Shown here in pieces: positions 24,865 to 32,982 of a DNA stretch of 64,000 nt (position 1 is the stretch's first letter; each line of letters starts with the position of its first letter). This stretch comes from CAVQEK01 sp963711495 (GTDB lineage Bacteria; Bacteroidota; Bacteroidia; Cytophagales; Cyclobacteriaceae). A model generated the notes under the pieces. It searched no databases. It was not told where the DNA came from and saw nothing but the letters and a program-made list of their open reading frames with translations. A program made the translations under genes and the position numbers. The stretch covers positions 1,054,001-1,118,000 of the forward strand of contig CAVQEK010000004.1 of the NCBI GenBank assembly GCA_963711495.1. Reading direction: 5' to 3'.

Positions 24865-25131
24865 TTAACTTCGCATTTCCGCCATCCACTTTTTCATATT
24901 AGCTTGCAAGCGAGCTTGCTCATTAATTGTCAAAAAATTCATTCTGCCATTTGGATGATTTTTGATATTTTTTGTGTGCGGATAAGTGGCCCACAAAAAG
25001 TTTCGGAACAAATCATCATTACCGCTTTCCACTATTCGGTGAGTATCTTCAGCTAATAGAAAAAGATTGTGCTCGAATTCCCTTCTGGTTTTTGGTGGCG
25101 GCATACCATACTTACTCTTCTCCATTTCCAT
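24865..25131 (-). CDS. Small protein 3 of a tandem trio (unknown function)
   Basis: Unrecognised protein of 88 residues, or 79 if translation starts at the internal Met at 25104, which would align its start with the two paralogues. Shared pattern: RREFEHN near the start with LLAED after it, and NGRMNFLTINEQARLQAN near the end. It overlaps the preceding paralogue by 20 bp if the first ATG is used. It is the last gene of the operon headed by the metallo-beta-lactamase-fold gene. It is hydrophilic, with no membrane segment or signal peptide. Confidence 0.7.
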   Translation of the reverse strand: MEMEKSKYGMPPPKTRREFEHNLFLLAEDTHRIVESGNDDLFRNFLWATYPHTKNIKNHPNGRMNFLTINEQARLQANMKKWMAEMRS

Positions 25132-25357
25132 TAAATTTTAATTCTTTTTGTTGTACCATATTGGCAACTGTGTTTGCCATAAGCCTGGACATTTCATCAA
25201 CTGTATGTAAGTTAGCTCTGCGGTTTGGAGCTAATCTGGCATTTTTTATTCCTTTAATTGTTTTTATGTTCGACTTGTTGATCATTACCTGATCTCTTTC
25301 AAAGCCTTCGGATAAAAAATGCATGTTCCGTTCAAACTCCTTTCTACTGTTCGGCAT
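25112..25357 (-). CDS. Small protein 2 of a tandem trio (unknown function)
   Basis: Unrecognised basic protein of 81 residues. It starts MPNSRKEFERNMHFLSEGFER and has the shared C-terminal pattern APNRRANLHTVDEMSRLMAN. It overlaps the previous paralogue by 14 bp. Helical and soluble by appearance. Its tight coupling to the STAND gene suggests a partner, sensor or effector-linked role, which is inference. Confidence 0.75.
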   Translation of the reverse strand: MPNSRKEFERNMHFLSEGFERDQVMINKSNIKTIKGIKNARLAPNRRANLHTVDEMSRLMANTVANMVQQKELKFNGNGEE

Positions 25358-25589
25358 CTTTTCTGTTTTTAAATTCTGGTCTGTCGAAATTTGCCAATGA
25401 ATTAGCTAATAGTCGTGTTGATTCATCAATAGTCAAAAAATTAGTACGTCTGTTTGGCAATTGTTTTGCGTTCAGCAAGCTGTTGAGTATCCTCCGACTA
25501 GGCGGCAATTGAAATGTCTTCCTTTCGATGCTTTCAGCAAGGATGTCAATATGTCGTTCAAATTCTTTCCTGTTGTTAGGTGTAATCAT
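25344..25589 (-). CDS. Small protein 1 of a tandem trio (unknown function)
   Basis: Unrecognised protein of 81 residues. It starts MITPNNRKEFERHIDILAES and has the shared motif LPNRRTNFLTIDESTRLLAN. Its ATG overlaps the stop of the STAND gene as ATGA, so the two are translationally coupled. The conserved features of the trio are an N-terminal R-K/R-E-F-E-R/H helix and a C-terminal N-x-x-T-I/V-D/N-E-x-x-R-L-x-A-N helix, separated by a variable linker. Confidence 0.77.
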   Translation of the reverse strand: MITPNNRKEFERHIDILAESIERKTFQLPPSRRILNSLLNAKQLPNRRTNFLTIDESTRLLANSLANFDRPEFKNRKDAEQ

Positions 25590-28500
25590 CTTACTATCTC
25601 CTTTTGTTCAAACACATCAATGTATTTGGATTTGTATCCAAAAGATATTTGCCAAATAAGCTTATACCGGGCTTTCAGCGTTTCGATCTTGTCTTTTGTT
25701 ACGGTTGTGTAATAACCTGTTTTTTCAGCAACTCCCTGGTCTCTATTATCCCAATTTCTTCCTTTACGCCAGTATACCGATTTAGTATTGTCTTTAAGAT
25801 TTGGAATTAGAGTACCTAGAGTTACAGTCATTACAGCCGGTACCAACTCACTTCCGGTAACATTACCTGCAAATTCACTGTTGATAAATAATGGAATTAC
25901 ATCTTCGTCTTCCTCTGAAACAGAACCAGAATAGCCATTCGCAGCAAAAGTTGGCCAAGGATAAGAGTGGCGTTTCGCAGAGAATTTTGCTATTGGGATC
26001 AGGTAGGCTGTGAGCTCTATTTTCTCCTTAGCGCTGCGGCGAGATTCTGAGTGTCCTGAAGCATAATAGTTCAACGGAAGCTCATTGTTAATTAATAGTT
26101 TGTCAAAAGCAATATTTCCGGTTTCAATAAAATCCTTCACCGCGTTTTCAAAACTTTCGTTACTGCTATTAAACTGAGGTGTTAGTTTGTTTTCCGGGAA
26201 AGTTGGTTGATAAAACCGTAATATATCAGCAACTTTCTCTCTGTCACTGATTGTTGTGCAAGAGCACACAGCAACATTTAAAGCATATCTCAAAAGAGCA
26301 TCAAAATCCGAAACAAGTGAAATGTCGTTATGATCATTAAAACTTCGATCAATATACTCACTCGCTTTCCTGCTATCTTTAATAGAGAGTGGTACTAATG
26401 CTTTTACCTGTCCCACCAATGTTTCAGCAAACTGTTTGGTCAAAATATTTAACTCATTAAGTTCATATATGGGGTCGCTTAACGGTTCCAAAAATTCTTC
26501 TTCAAACACTATTTCACCTTTGCTCTTATTAGTTGCAGCAAAAGTTCGCTCCAACTTTGCAATCAACTCATCCAGATCAGCAATGCCATTATTTTTAAGC
26601 TCGATAAGAGATGCAAGAATGGCCTCCCTTATCATAAAGTGATTAAGCTTTAATAGATCTTGCTCCTTTTCTTCCAAAGCAGCTTTCAGGTTTTCTGCAA
26701 AACCATCAGGATTTACATTTGAGAGCTGATGAATAATAGCAGCGGAGAGTTCTTTTGAAATGCTATAGCCGTCACGAAGTATTTCCTTCACTAGTGCCCG
26801 CAAAATTATGCCTGAGTTAATGGAGCCGAGCCAAACCAAGGTTTCAATAACTCGATTTTTCACAACTAATGACGGATGATTTAAAAACCAAATAAGGAAT
26901 TTTAGTAAATGATCATCTTGTTCATCTGTGTTTACTTTATCGGCTCCTTTATTCAGCCACTCATACCGGTCATAAAAATGCTGGTCAGTCCTCACCATCA
27001 AATTAATATGTTCCAGGACAGCTTCTAAGATCAACTGCTTTTCGTTCTCATCATTTATATTCCGAAGCAATGAAATAATTTGGTTGGCAATTACCCATTC
27101 TTCAAAATAGGGCTCATTAATAATCAGTTGTTTTATGACTTTGATAAATTCTGCTGAGTTATCGTACGTTTCCGCAAAAAGATTTCTTATGTCATTAATT
27201 TTATTGGAATAGTTAAATGACCATACACCATATTTTTCATCCTGAACTTTTTGCAGTGCGTCGGCTATTACTTTTCTTGCACCGCTCTTATTTTCTGTAT
27301 CAATTTTCCGCTGTGCTTCTTCTTTTGCAATAATTAGGTCGTCGAGTACATCTTTTTCTTCTCGTTTAGAAGTTGAAGGTTTTCTTTCTTCTTCAGTTTC
27401 TCCTTTTGAGGGTTGAGTCGGTTGCATTCCAACCGCTTCTAAATACGGTTTCAACTTTTCAAAATTTGAAGCGCTCAATTCGCTAAACAATTCCCGTAGG
27501 TACTCATATCGAAATTCATCGTTTATTTCAGCAACTACAAACCGAGCCAGACGCTTAAATACTATGTCTAGCTTTCCTGGGTCACTGTTTTCCAAATGGT
27601 TCAGAATACCTGCCTGAATCTTTGCATAGCCTCTAATGTATCTATCATCTCCAAGCATAAACAATTCACAGAATCCCCAAACGATAAGGGAACCTGAATC
27701 TTCAATATTCCGCAGCATGTCCATTATACCACTCTGCTCCTCGATTGCCCTGGCTCCTAACACATATCCCTCGCCTATGTAAGGCATATCAACCGTCCCC
27801 GACTCAGCATTGGCAATAATCGTTCGGTGATCCGGAAGCAACAAGTGCTTAAAGTACTCTATTGACTTATTTAAAAACCCGACTTTAGCCAGGTCACCGA
27901 CAAACTCTTCCTGTTGCTGTTTCACATATCGCTGAAATGTCATTTCACCAGATGCATTATGAAGATGTGCTGCGAACTTCTGCAGGTAGGAAAGATTGCC
28001 ATCTTTAGGAACGATATTTGAAACAGCAGTATTGATTATTCCCAACTGAGCTTCTTTGTACCATGACGGCCCCATTGAGGTATTAATCATTTCCTTGAAA
28101 ACTTGTTTAGCTCTATCATGATTCTTCAGGAGCGCATACAATTCAACTAATCTCAACTGGTATTCATTTCTTTCCCATCTATTTTCTACTGTGTTTACAA
28201 TATGCTCTTCTAAGACTTTTGCTACTTTGAAAGCCGACACTTCATGTTTGACCTCCTTAGCTAATTCCCTTGCAATAACAAATAAGCTATCGATATAGCC
28301 TTCGGTATAGAGTCCAAGCTGATATGGCTTCTTATTGACTATCTGCTCAACAAAAACGGGAATATAATCGGGAAAAGCATCTATCAATAAATGTATCAGG
28401 CTTTTGTAGATGACAGGGTAAATCAACTCAGGAAGGGCATAGCTTCTCTTCCAATTCATCCTATCCCTTAAGTCCGGAATTAGCTTTTCAATTAAAGCAG

Positions 28501-31420
28501 GTAGCTTACTCTGAAGCTGTTTGATCTCTTCATTCCTGCCATCAATTTTATAACGTTTTACTTTTCCTGCAAGAAAGCATAAATGCTTAAATACAGATTT
28601 TATACTTTCTTCCCAATTGGATGAGTACCCGTATTGTGGCAGGGCCGGATATTGGTCTACGGTATCAAAATACCCAAGACATTCTGCATTTAGTGTAAAC
28701 CGATGTATGGATTGATGATTTAAGTCAACGCCATTTTCTTTTCGCAAATCGAATTCTTCGGCACTTGGAAAAACATCCTTGCATAAACTTTCTATAAGAT
28801 CAAACCTCTTTGATCTGCCCAATAAAATATAAAGCAGAAAGAAATAATAGTCAGGATGAGTACCATACTTGTCAATTACGTACTCTAAATCTTCTATCCA
28901 AGCAGGGATATTATCAACCGTCTTTCTTTTTGGACTTTTATACCTAAATTCTAAAGCCTGATGAATACTTAGAGCAATTAGTCCGCTCATTCTATCATTT
29001 ATAACTTTAGGATTATGTTCCTCGATAAATTTCGACATTGGAGGACTATTGTATCTCCAAATTGAATATCCAATATTAAAAGAGCCTATTTCATCTTTAA
29101 ATGCTTCTACGACATTATCATCATTACCGCTTGATACAATCATCTCCTCAATCTTCCCCTTAAAATGTCCGAATTCTTCGAAAGATCTCTTTTTGTTTTT
29201 ATTAGACGAAAGAGTAATGGCGCTAAACTTCAATTGAATAAATCTATTAAATGAATTTGAGTCAAACCCATTCTCGACTATATTTCTACACGTCTGATTA
29301 ATCGCATTCAATAAAATTTCAGCTTCTTCATCTGCATCATACTCGTAAAATTTTTGCAAAAGGTATAATGCATCCCCGTCGGCAGTGATTAGCGTTTTAT
29401 TACGTACTACATATCTTATCGCTTCTTCCGGTCTGCCCAAAGCCAATAAAGCATTTACAAGAAAAATGGCGTTCTCCTGAAAAAGTGTGTTGTACCTAAA
29501 ATTTACTCGCTGCGAAAGAAGCAATAAAGAAATGACTTTGTGCGCTATTCCCAATTCAGCAGCAAGACCAATGACATTTTTAACGTCTACTAAAACAATA
29601 TCAGGATTAATACTGTTCAATGCACAGTCATCAATCCATGCCTGGTTGCACTCGTCTAATGCGTTTCTTTTGCTTTGCTCATCACCATGTGCCAGGTGAT
29701 ACACTTTTTCAGACAGACTAAAATTTGTTTGAGGGTGTTTTTGAATGTAATCACTTATGTTTTTATGTACCTGTTCGTTTAATTCATCAGTCTTTTTATT
29801 TACAAAATCAGAAAAAGAAGTGTGATAGATACTTATCGCTTCATTGTCTCTTAACAAGTGTTCGATCTTCTTAAAACTTGGCAGGAAACTGTGTTTCGTA
29901 GCCTCGGGCTGTATTTCTGATAAAGTTTTCTTATCTACCGGTATTCTTAACCTGGATAAAGTAGCTGCAAGCCAAATTTCTTCTGGATGTTCATTTATTT
30001 GCAGCCAGATTTTGTTATAATAGTTTTCTATTTCCCCGTCAATTACAGGAATGGAACTAATCCAATCATCAATGGAAGGTATTTTGTCCATTCCTAAAAT
30101 ATACTTGGTCAAATACCTTAGATAAAGAGGATGCCCTTCTGATTTTTCTGCCAGTGCGGCTATTTGATTTGCGTTAAGCCCTTTTTCTTTTACATGCTCG
30201 GAAAGATATTCTTCCGCATTCTGAATGGAGAGTGGTGTAACCTTAATTTCTTTTGATGCATCAATTGTGTTCTGGAATGCATTAGGTAATAACTCTTTTG
30301 ATGTACATGATAAAATCACCTTGATATGTGGTGGCAACTTAGCAGGCAACACGGAGAGAAAATTCTCTATTTGGGATTCGCTAACATCATCCAACCCGTC
30401 TATAATCAAAAAGGCTATTTTCTCTTGTTGTTGATAATGTAAGGATAACTGCTGTATCGCTTGGTGGATGTCTATTATCCTGTCATTTAATGATTTTTCA
30501 GCCTTGGGCTTAGGTGGCGGACTGTTATACAAGGTACGGTGACAAACTTCTTCTACCCATCTCATAAAGAAATCCGGTGTCGCCCTGATTTGTGTCGGAA
30601 TTTCTTCGCTCTCCGGAACCTTTACAAAAAAACGGTCGCTTATAATATGATTGCCAGCCTCCAACTCCAATTGAGCAGCTAGTGTAGTTTTGCCTGAACC
30701 CGGGCTGCCACTCACCAAAAAATAGCTCCCATTAATTTGCGCTGCAAATACATCATTTATTTTTTGCAATACTTCTTCATTGGGCGTAGTGTCTGATATA
30801 TCACTTTCTATCGAATCTGGTATAGCATGCCCTTTATCGATAGTGACCATGATATGGTGCTTATTCAAGATCTCGGCAATACTACTGATACTTGTTGCGC
30901 CAAGTGTCCCTACGGTATCGTAGCCAATTACTCCTACTACATGCCCGTTCATTACTAACGGCGAGCCGGACAATCCATCAAATTGTTCGAGATTGTTGTA
31001 TTGCTCACATTCTAAATCCACGTCCCATTTTGTGCCATTATTACTCCGAGAGACGCTGCCAGTATACCTTCCACCAGATTCCACCCTTTGTGTTGGGAAC
31101 CCATAAGTTTCCCAATTTTCATCGTAAGGAATTTCTGTTCTTTTTAAAGGAAGGGCGGGAATAATAGTTGCAGGTTTATTTTTAAGCTTCAGTATGGCAA
31201 CATCACGATCTGATATTCTTTCCAAGATTTCCGCCTCTACTTCCTTTTCATTTAAATATAGCTTTACCGGTTGCCCATCAGGCAGATTATGTTCAGATGT
31301 AAGTAAGATTTGTTTATCTCCTTCGGTGGCAACAAAAAAGGCTGTGCCCGACTTGTTTCCGCAAGTGACCTGCACAGTTGCTGTTTCTATTTGCTTTGGG
31401 TTTAGTATTTTATGATTCAT
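25586..31420 (-). CDS. Trypsin-like peptidase - STAND NTPase fusion, probable defence sensor
   Basis: 1944 residues. N-terminal trypsin-like protease domain (about 1-195) with the triad His44 (TSEHNL), Asp73 (DRDVAIL) and Ser151 (GLSGSP, a GxSGxP motif). Then a STAND/NACHT-type NTPase with Walker A GSPGSGKTT at 238-246 and Walker B LIIDGLDD at 338-345, a winged-helix region, and about 1200 residues of helical, probably TPR/ARM-like repeats as sensor. STAND proteins use the repeat region to recognise a trigger, oligomerise with ATP and activate the effector, here a protease. It is ATGA-coupled to the metallo-beta-lactamase-fold gene upstream and to a small-protein gene downstream. By architecture and partner it resembles AVAST type I systems; assignment needs profile searches. 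Confidence 0.88.
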   Translation of the reverse strand: MNHKILNPKQIETATVQVTCGNKSGTAFFVATEGDKQILLTSEHNLPDGQPVKLYLNEKEVEAEILERISDRDVAILKLKNKPATIIPALPLKRTEIPYDENWETYGFPTQRVESGGRYTGSVSRSNNGTKWDVDLECEQYNNLEQFDGLSGSPLVMNGHVVGVIGYDTVGTLGATSISSIAEILNKHHIMVTIDKGHAIPDSIESDISDTTPNEEVLQKINDVFAAQINGSYFLVSGSPGSGKTTLAAQLELEAGNHIISDRFFVKVPESEEIPTQIRATPDFFMRWVEEVCHRTLYNSPPPKPKAEKSLNDRIIDIHQAIQQLSLHYQQQEKIAFLIIDGLDDVSESQIENFLSVLPAKLPPHIKVILSCTSKELLPNAFQNTIDASKEIKVTPLSIQNAEEYLSEHVKEKGLNANQIAALAEKSEGHPLYLRYLTKYILGMDKIPSIDDWISSIPVIDGEIENYYNKIWLQINEHPEEIWLAATLSRLRIPVDKKTLSEIQPEATKHSFLPSFKKIEHLLRDNEAISIYHTSFSDFVNKKTDELNEQVHKNISDYIQKHPQTNFSLSEKVYHLAHGDEQSKRNALDECNQAWIDDCALNSINPDIVLVDVKNVIGLAAELGIAHKVISLLLLSQRVNFRYNTLFQENAIFLVNALLALGRPEEAIRYVVRNKTLITADGDALYLLQKFYEYDADEEAEILLNAINQTCRNIVENGFDSNSFNRFIQLKFSAITLSSNKNKKRSFEEFGHFKGKIEEMIVSSGNDDNVVEAFKDEIGSFNIGYSIWRYNSPPMSKFIEEHNPKVINDRMSGLIALSIHQALEFRYKSPKRKTVDNIPAWIEDLEYVIDKYGTHPDYYFFLLYILLGRSKRFDLIESLCKDVFPSAEEFDLRKENGVDLNHQSIHRFTLNAECLGYFDTVDQYPALPQYGYSSNWEESIKSVFKHLCFLAGKVKRYKIDGRNEEIKQLQSKLPALIEKLIPDLRDRMNWKRSYALPELIYPVIYKSLIHLLIDAFPDYIPVFVEQIVNKKPYQLGLYTEGYIDSLFVIARELAKEVKHEVSAFKVAKVLEEHIVNTVENRWERNEYQLRLVELYALLKNHDRAKQVFKEMINTSMGPSWYKEAQLGIINTAVSNIVPKDGNLSYLQKFAAHLHNASGEMTFQRYVKQQQEEFVGDLAKVGFLNKSIEYFKHLLLPDHRTIIANAESGTVDMPYIGEGYVLGARAIEEQSGIMDMLRNIEDSGSLIVWGFCELFMLGDDRYIRGYAKIQAGILNHLENSDPGKLDIVFKRLARFVVAEINDEFRYEYLRELFSELSASNFEKLKPYLEAVGMQPTQPSKGETEEERKPSTSKREEKDVLDDLIIAKEEAQRKIDTENKSGARKVIADALQKVQDEKYGVWSFNYSNKINDIRNLFAETYDNSAEFIKVIKQLIINEPYFEEWVIANQIISLLRNINDENEKQLILEAVLEHINLMVRTDQHFYDRYEWLNKGADKVNTDEQDDHLLKFLIWFLNHPSLVVKNRVIETLVWLGSINSGIILRALVKEILRDGYSISKELSAAIIHQLSNVNPDGFAENLKAALEEKEQDLLKLNHFMIREAILASLIELKNNGIADLDELIAKLERTFAATNKSKGEIVFEEEFLEPLSDPIYELNELNILTKQFAETLVGQVKALVPLSIKDSRKASEYIDRSFNDHNDISLVSDFDALLRYALNVAVCSCTTISDREKVADILRFYQPTFPENKLTPQFNSSNESFENAVKDFIETGNIAFDKLLINNELPLNYYASGHSESRRSAKEKIELTAYLIPIAKFSAKRHSYPWPTFAANGYSGSVSEEDEDVIPLFINSEFAGNVTGSELVPAVMTVTLGTLIPNLKDNTKSVYWRKGRNWDNRDQGVAEKTGYYTTVTKDKIETLKARYKLIWQISFGYKSKYIDVFEQKEIVR

Positions 31421-32610
31421 ATTGTGAGAGTGTAGGGCTGCTGATCTAAGTAGTGGATTGAGTAATTATATTTCTCATTCCAATCCACCCTATCAAAATA
31501 TTCTGAATTAGCAGTAATATAGTTAAAGTATAGTTTCCTATGAAAATCCGCTTTCCTGGTAATGATATGTGCTATAGTTTCTTTGTCCGGATGACCATGC
31601 CTTTGGCCATTAGTAGAGATAAGGTACCTTTCCGAATCAATTTTATTTAACAACTCAAGGCTGATATTACCAAAGCTGCCATGATGGGAAACTTTAATTA
31701 AATCAAAGATTATTACGCCTTTGTTTTGATATTCGTTAAGCGAGTGAATTATCAAGCCAGCGTGAGAATCACCAAGAAAAAGCAATTTTTTGTTTTGGAC
31801 CTGTAAAATGAAGGCTATAGAACTACCATTTGTAGCCGTATCATCTTCATCAAAAGGGGGCTTTAATAATTCTTCAATCGTTTCTTTTGTAGCTGAAATT
31901 TGCTTTGGAGCTACTTTAGCCTTCTCTTTTTCCCATGACAAAAGCATCTCAAATGCGTCATCATATAACTGCGAATTGTCCGAATTGAAACTAGCGCCAT
32001 ACCTTTTTAATTCATCAGTCCATAGATCTTTCAGCTTTTCTAACTTTTGCTTATCCGGGGAGAGAAGATAGATATTAGTATCAGGATTTAGTTCAATTTC
32101 GGACCTTTGTTCAATACAAACGGCCTGATTATTAAAGTCGCTATTCCATGAGTATTTTCCTTGCAGCAGCAATGCACCCACTGTTGTTCCTTGCTCTGCA
32201 CTGATTCCTTTCTCTCCCTGTTTGCTTCCGCTTTGGGGATATCCTCTTCGAATTATCTGTTGTAAAATTCGCTCTTGCTTTTCACCTATCTCACCTTCTT
32301 TTTGCGCAAAGAGATGACGATATGTGTTATGCCAAACTTCTTTTATTGCTATAAACCTTTCGGCATTGTTATCTTTTAAAAGCCTTATTGCTCCTTGAAT
32401 GTGGTCAGCGTCAATATGTGTCAGAATTAGCTTTTCAAGTGTTCCTCCACTTTCACCAATTTTTATTAAATCATCCCTCAGAAACTTTTGGAAAGTATCA
32501 ATGTAGCCACAGTCAATAAGCAAATGCTTTTTCTCTTCTTCAGTTTCCCCAAAACTTATCAGGACGCAATCGCCGTTTTTGGCCGGATAACATTTAATTG
32601 TTATTAACAT
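31417..32610 (-). CDS. Metallo-beta-lactamase-fold hydrolase (ComEC-like), first gene of the defence-like operon
   Basis: 397 residues. Starts with GDCVLISFG and LLIDCG strands; the metal motif HxDxDH is THIDADH with His65, Asp67, Asp69 and His70; later SHHGS and GHP motifs complete the ComEC/Rec2-type MBL domain. There is no membrane helix, so it is a soluble hydrolase. Members act as nucleases or phosphoesterases; the substrate here is unknown. Its stop codon overlaps the ATG of the peptidase-STAND gene (ATGA). MBL plus peptidase-STAND is the gene pair of AVAST type I-like antiphage loci. Confidence 0.87.
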   Translation of the reverse strand: MLITIKCYPAKNGDCVLISFGETEEEKKHLLIDCGYIDTFQKFLRDDLIKIGESGGTLEKLILTHIDADHIQGAIRLLKDNNAERFIAIKEVWHNTYRHLFAQKEGEIGEKQERILQQIIRRGYPQSGSKQGEKGISAEQGTTVGALLLQGKYSWNSDFNNQAVCIEQRSEIELNPDTNIYLLSPDKQKLEKLKDLWTDELKRYGASFNSDNSQLYDDAFEMLLSWEKEKAKVAPKQISATKETIEELLKPPFDEDDTATNGSSIAFILQVQNKKLLFLGDSHAGLIIHSLNEYQNKGVIIFDLIKVSHHGSFGNISLELLNKIDSERYLISTNGQRHGHPDKETIAHIITRKADFHRKLYFNYITANSEYFDRVDWNEKYNYSIHYLDQQPYTLTI

Positions 32611-32982
32611 ATGACAGATAATGGTCGCATATTAAGCTTGCCTACAACGTGCGGGCGGCTAAATGTCGTATTCCTGAAAAGATACGGAGTGTCTTGAAAG
32701 GGATATGACATTTAGCCGATTGTTCGGAGCTGTACGGAGCAAAGCGAAGTGCAGGTCTGAACAAGCGGCGGAGCCGCCCGCACGTTCAGAGCGATACGGA
32801 GCGTAGCGGAGTATTGCTCTGAACTCTTAAATATATGCATTAGTCCAGGTAGTACAACACTTTTTATTGAAATATTTATGCGCTGTATGTCAGGCACTTA
32901 TGTCTGAATGTTTTCATTTATATGGCTTGCGTGTTTTGCATATTTTATATAAGGCATTTTAATCCCTATATTTGTTATACGC
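32611..32982. repeat. Multi-stem structured element between defence operon and recombinase
   Basis: No gene is supported in these 372 bp. From 32646 to 32824 three kinds of structure appear. A perfect 15-bp stem joins 32646-32660 and 32772-32786. GGCTAAATGTC (32657-32667) pairs with GACATTTAGCC (32707-32717), extended by mixed pairing; it competes with four bases of the outer stem. Two 41-bp direct repeats, 32722-32762 and 32784-32824, agree at 31 of 41 positions, and each can fold as a GTTC...GAAC hairpin. GCCTACAAC at 32640-32648 opens the element. It may be an attachment site, an attC-like spacer or a structured RNA. The region after 32830 carries only the recombinase promoter. Confidence 0.65.
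32967..32974 (+). promoter_or_regulatory. -7 box of the tyrosine recombinase gene
   Basis: TATATTTG fits TAnnTTTG and lies 8 bp before the ATG, so the transcript would be nearly leaderless. No clear -33 box. Confidence 0.4.

Noticed and set aside
32722..32824. Reading the two 41-bp repeats as a CRISPR array
   Set aside because: Only two copies, poorly conserved, separated by 21 bp that form the arm of a longer stem; no cas gene in the window.
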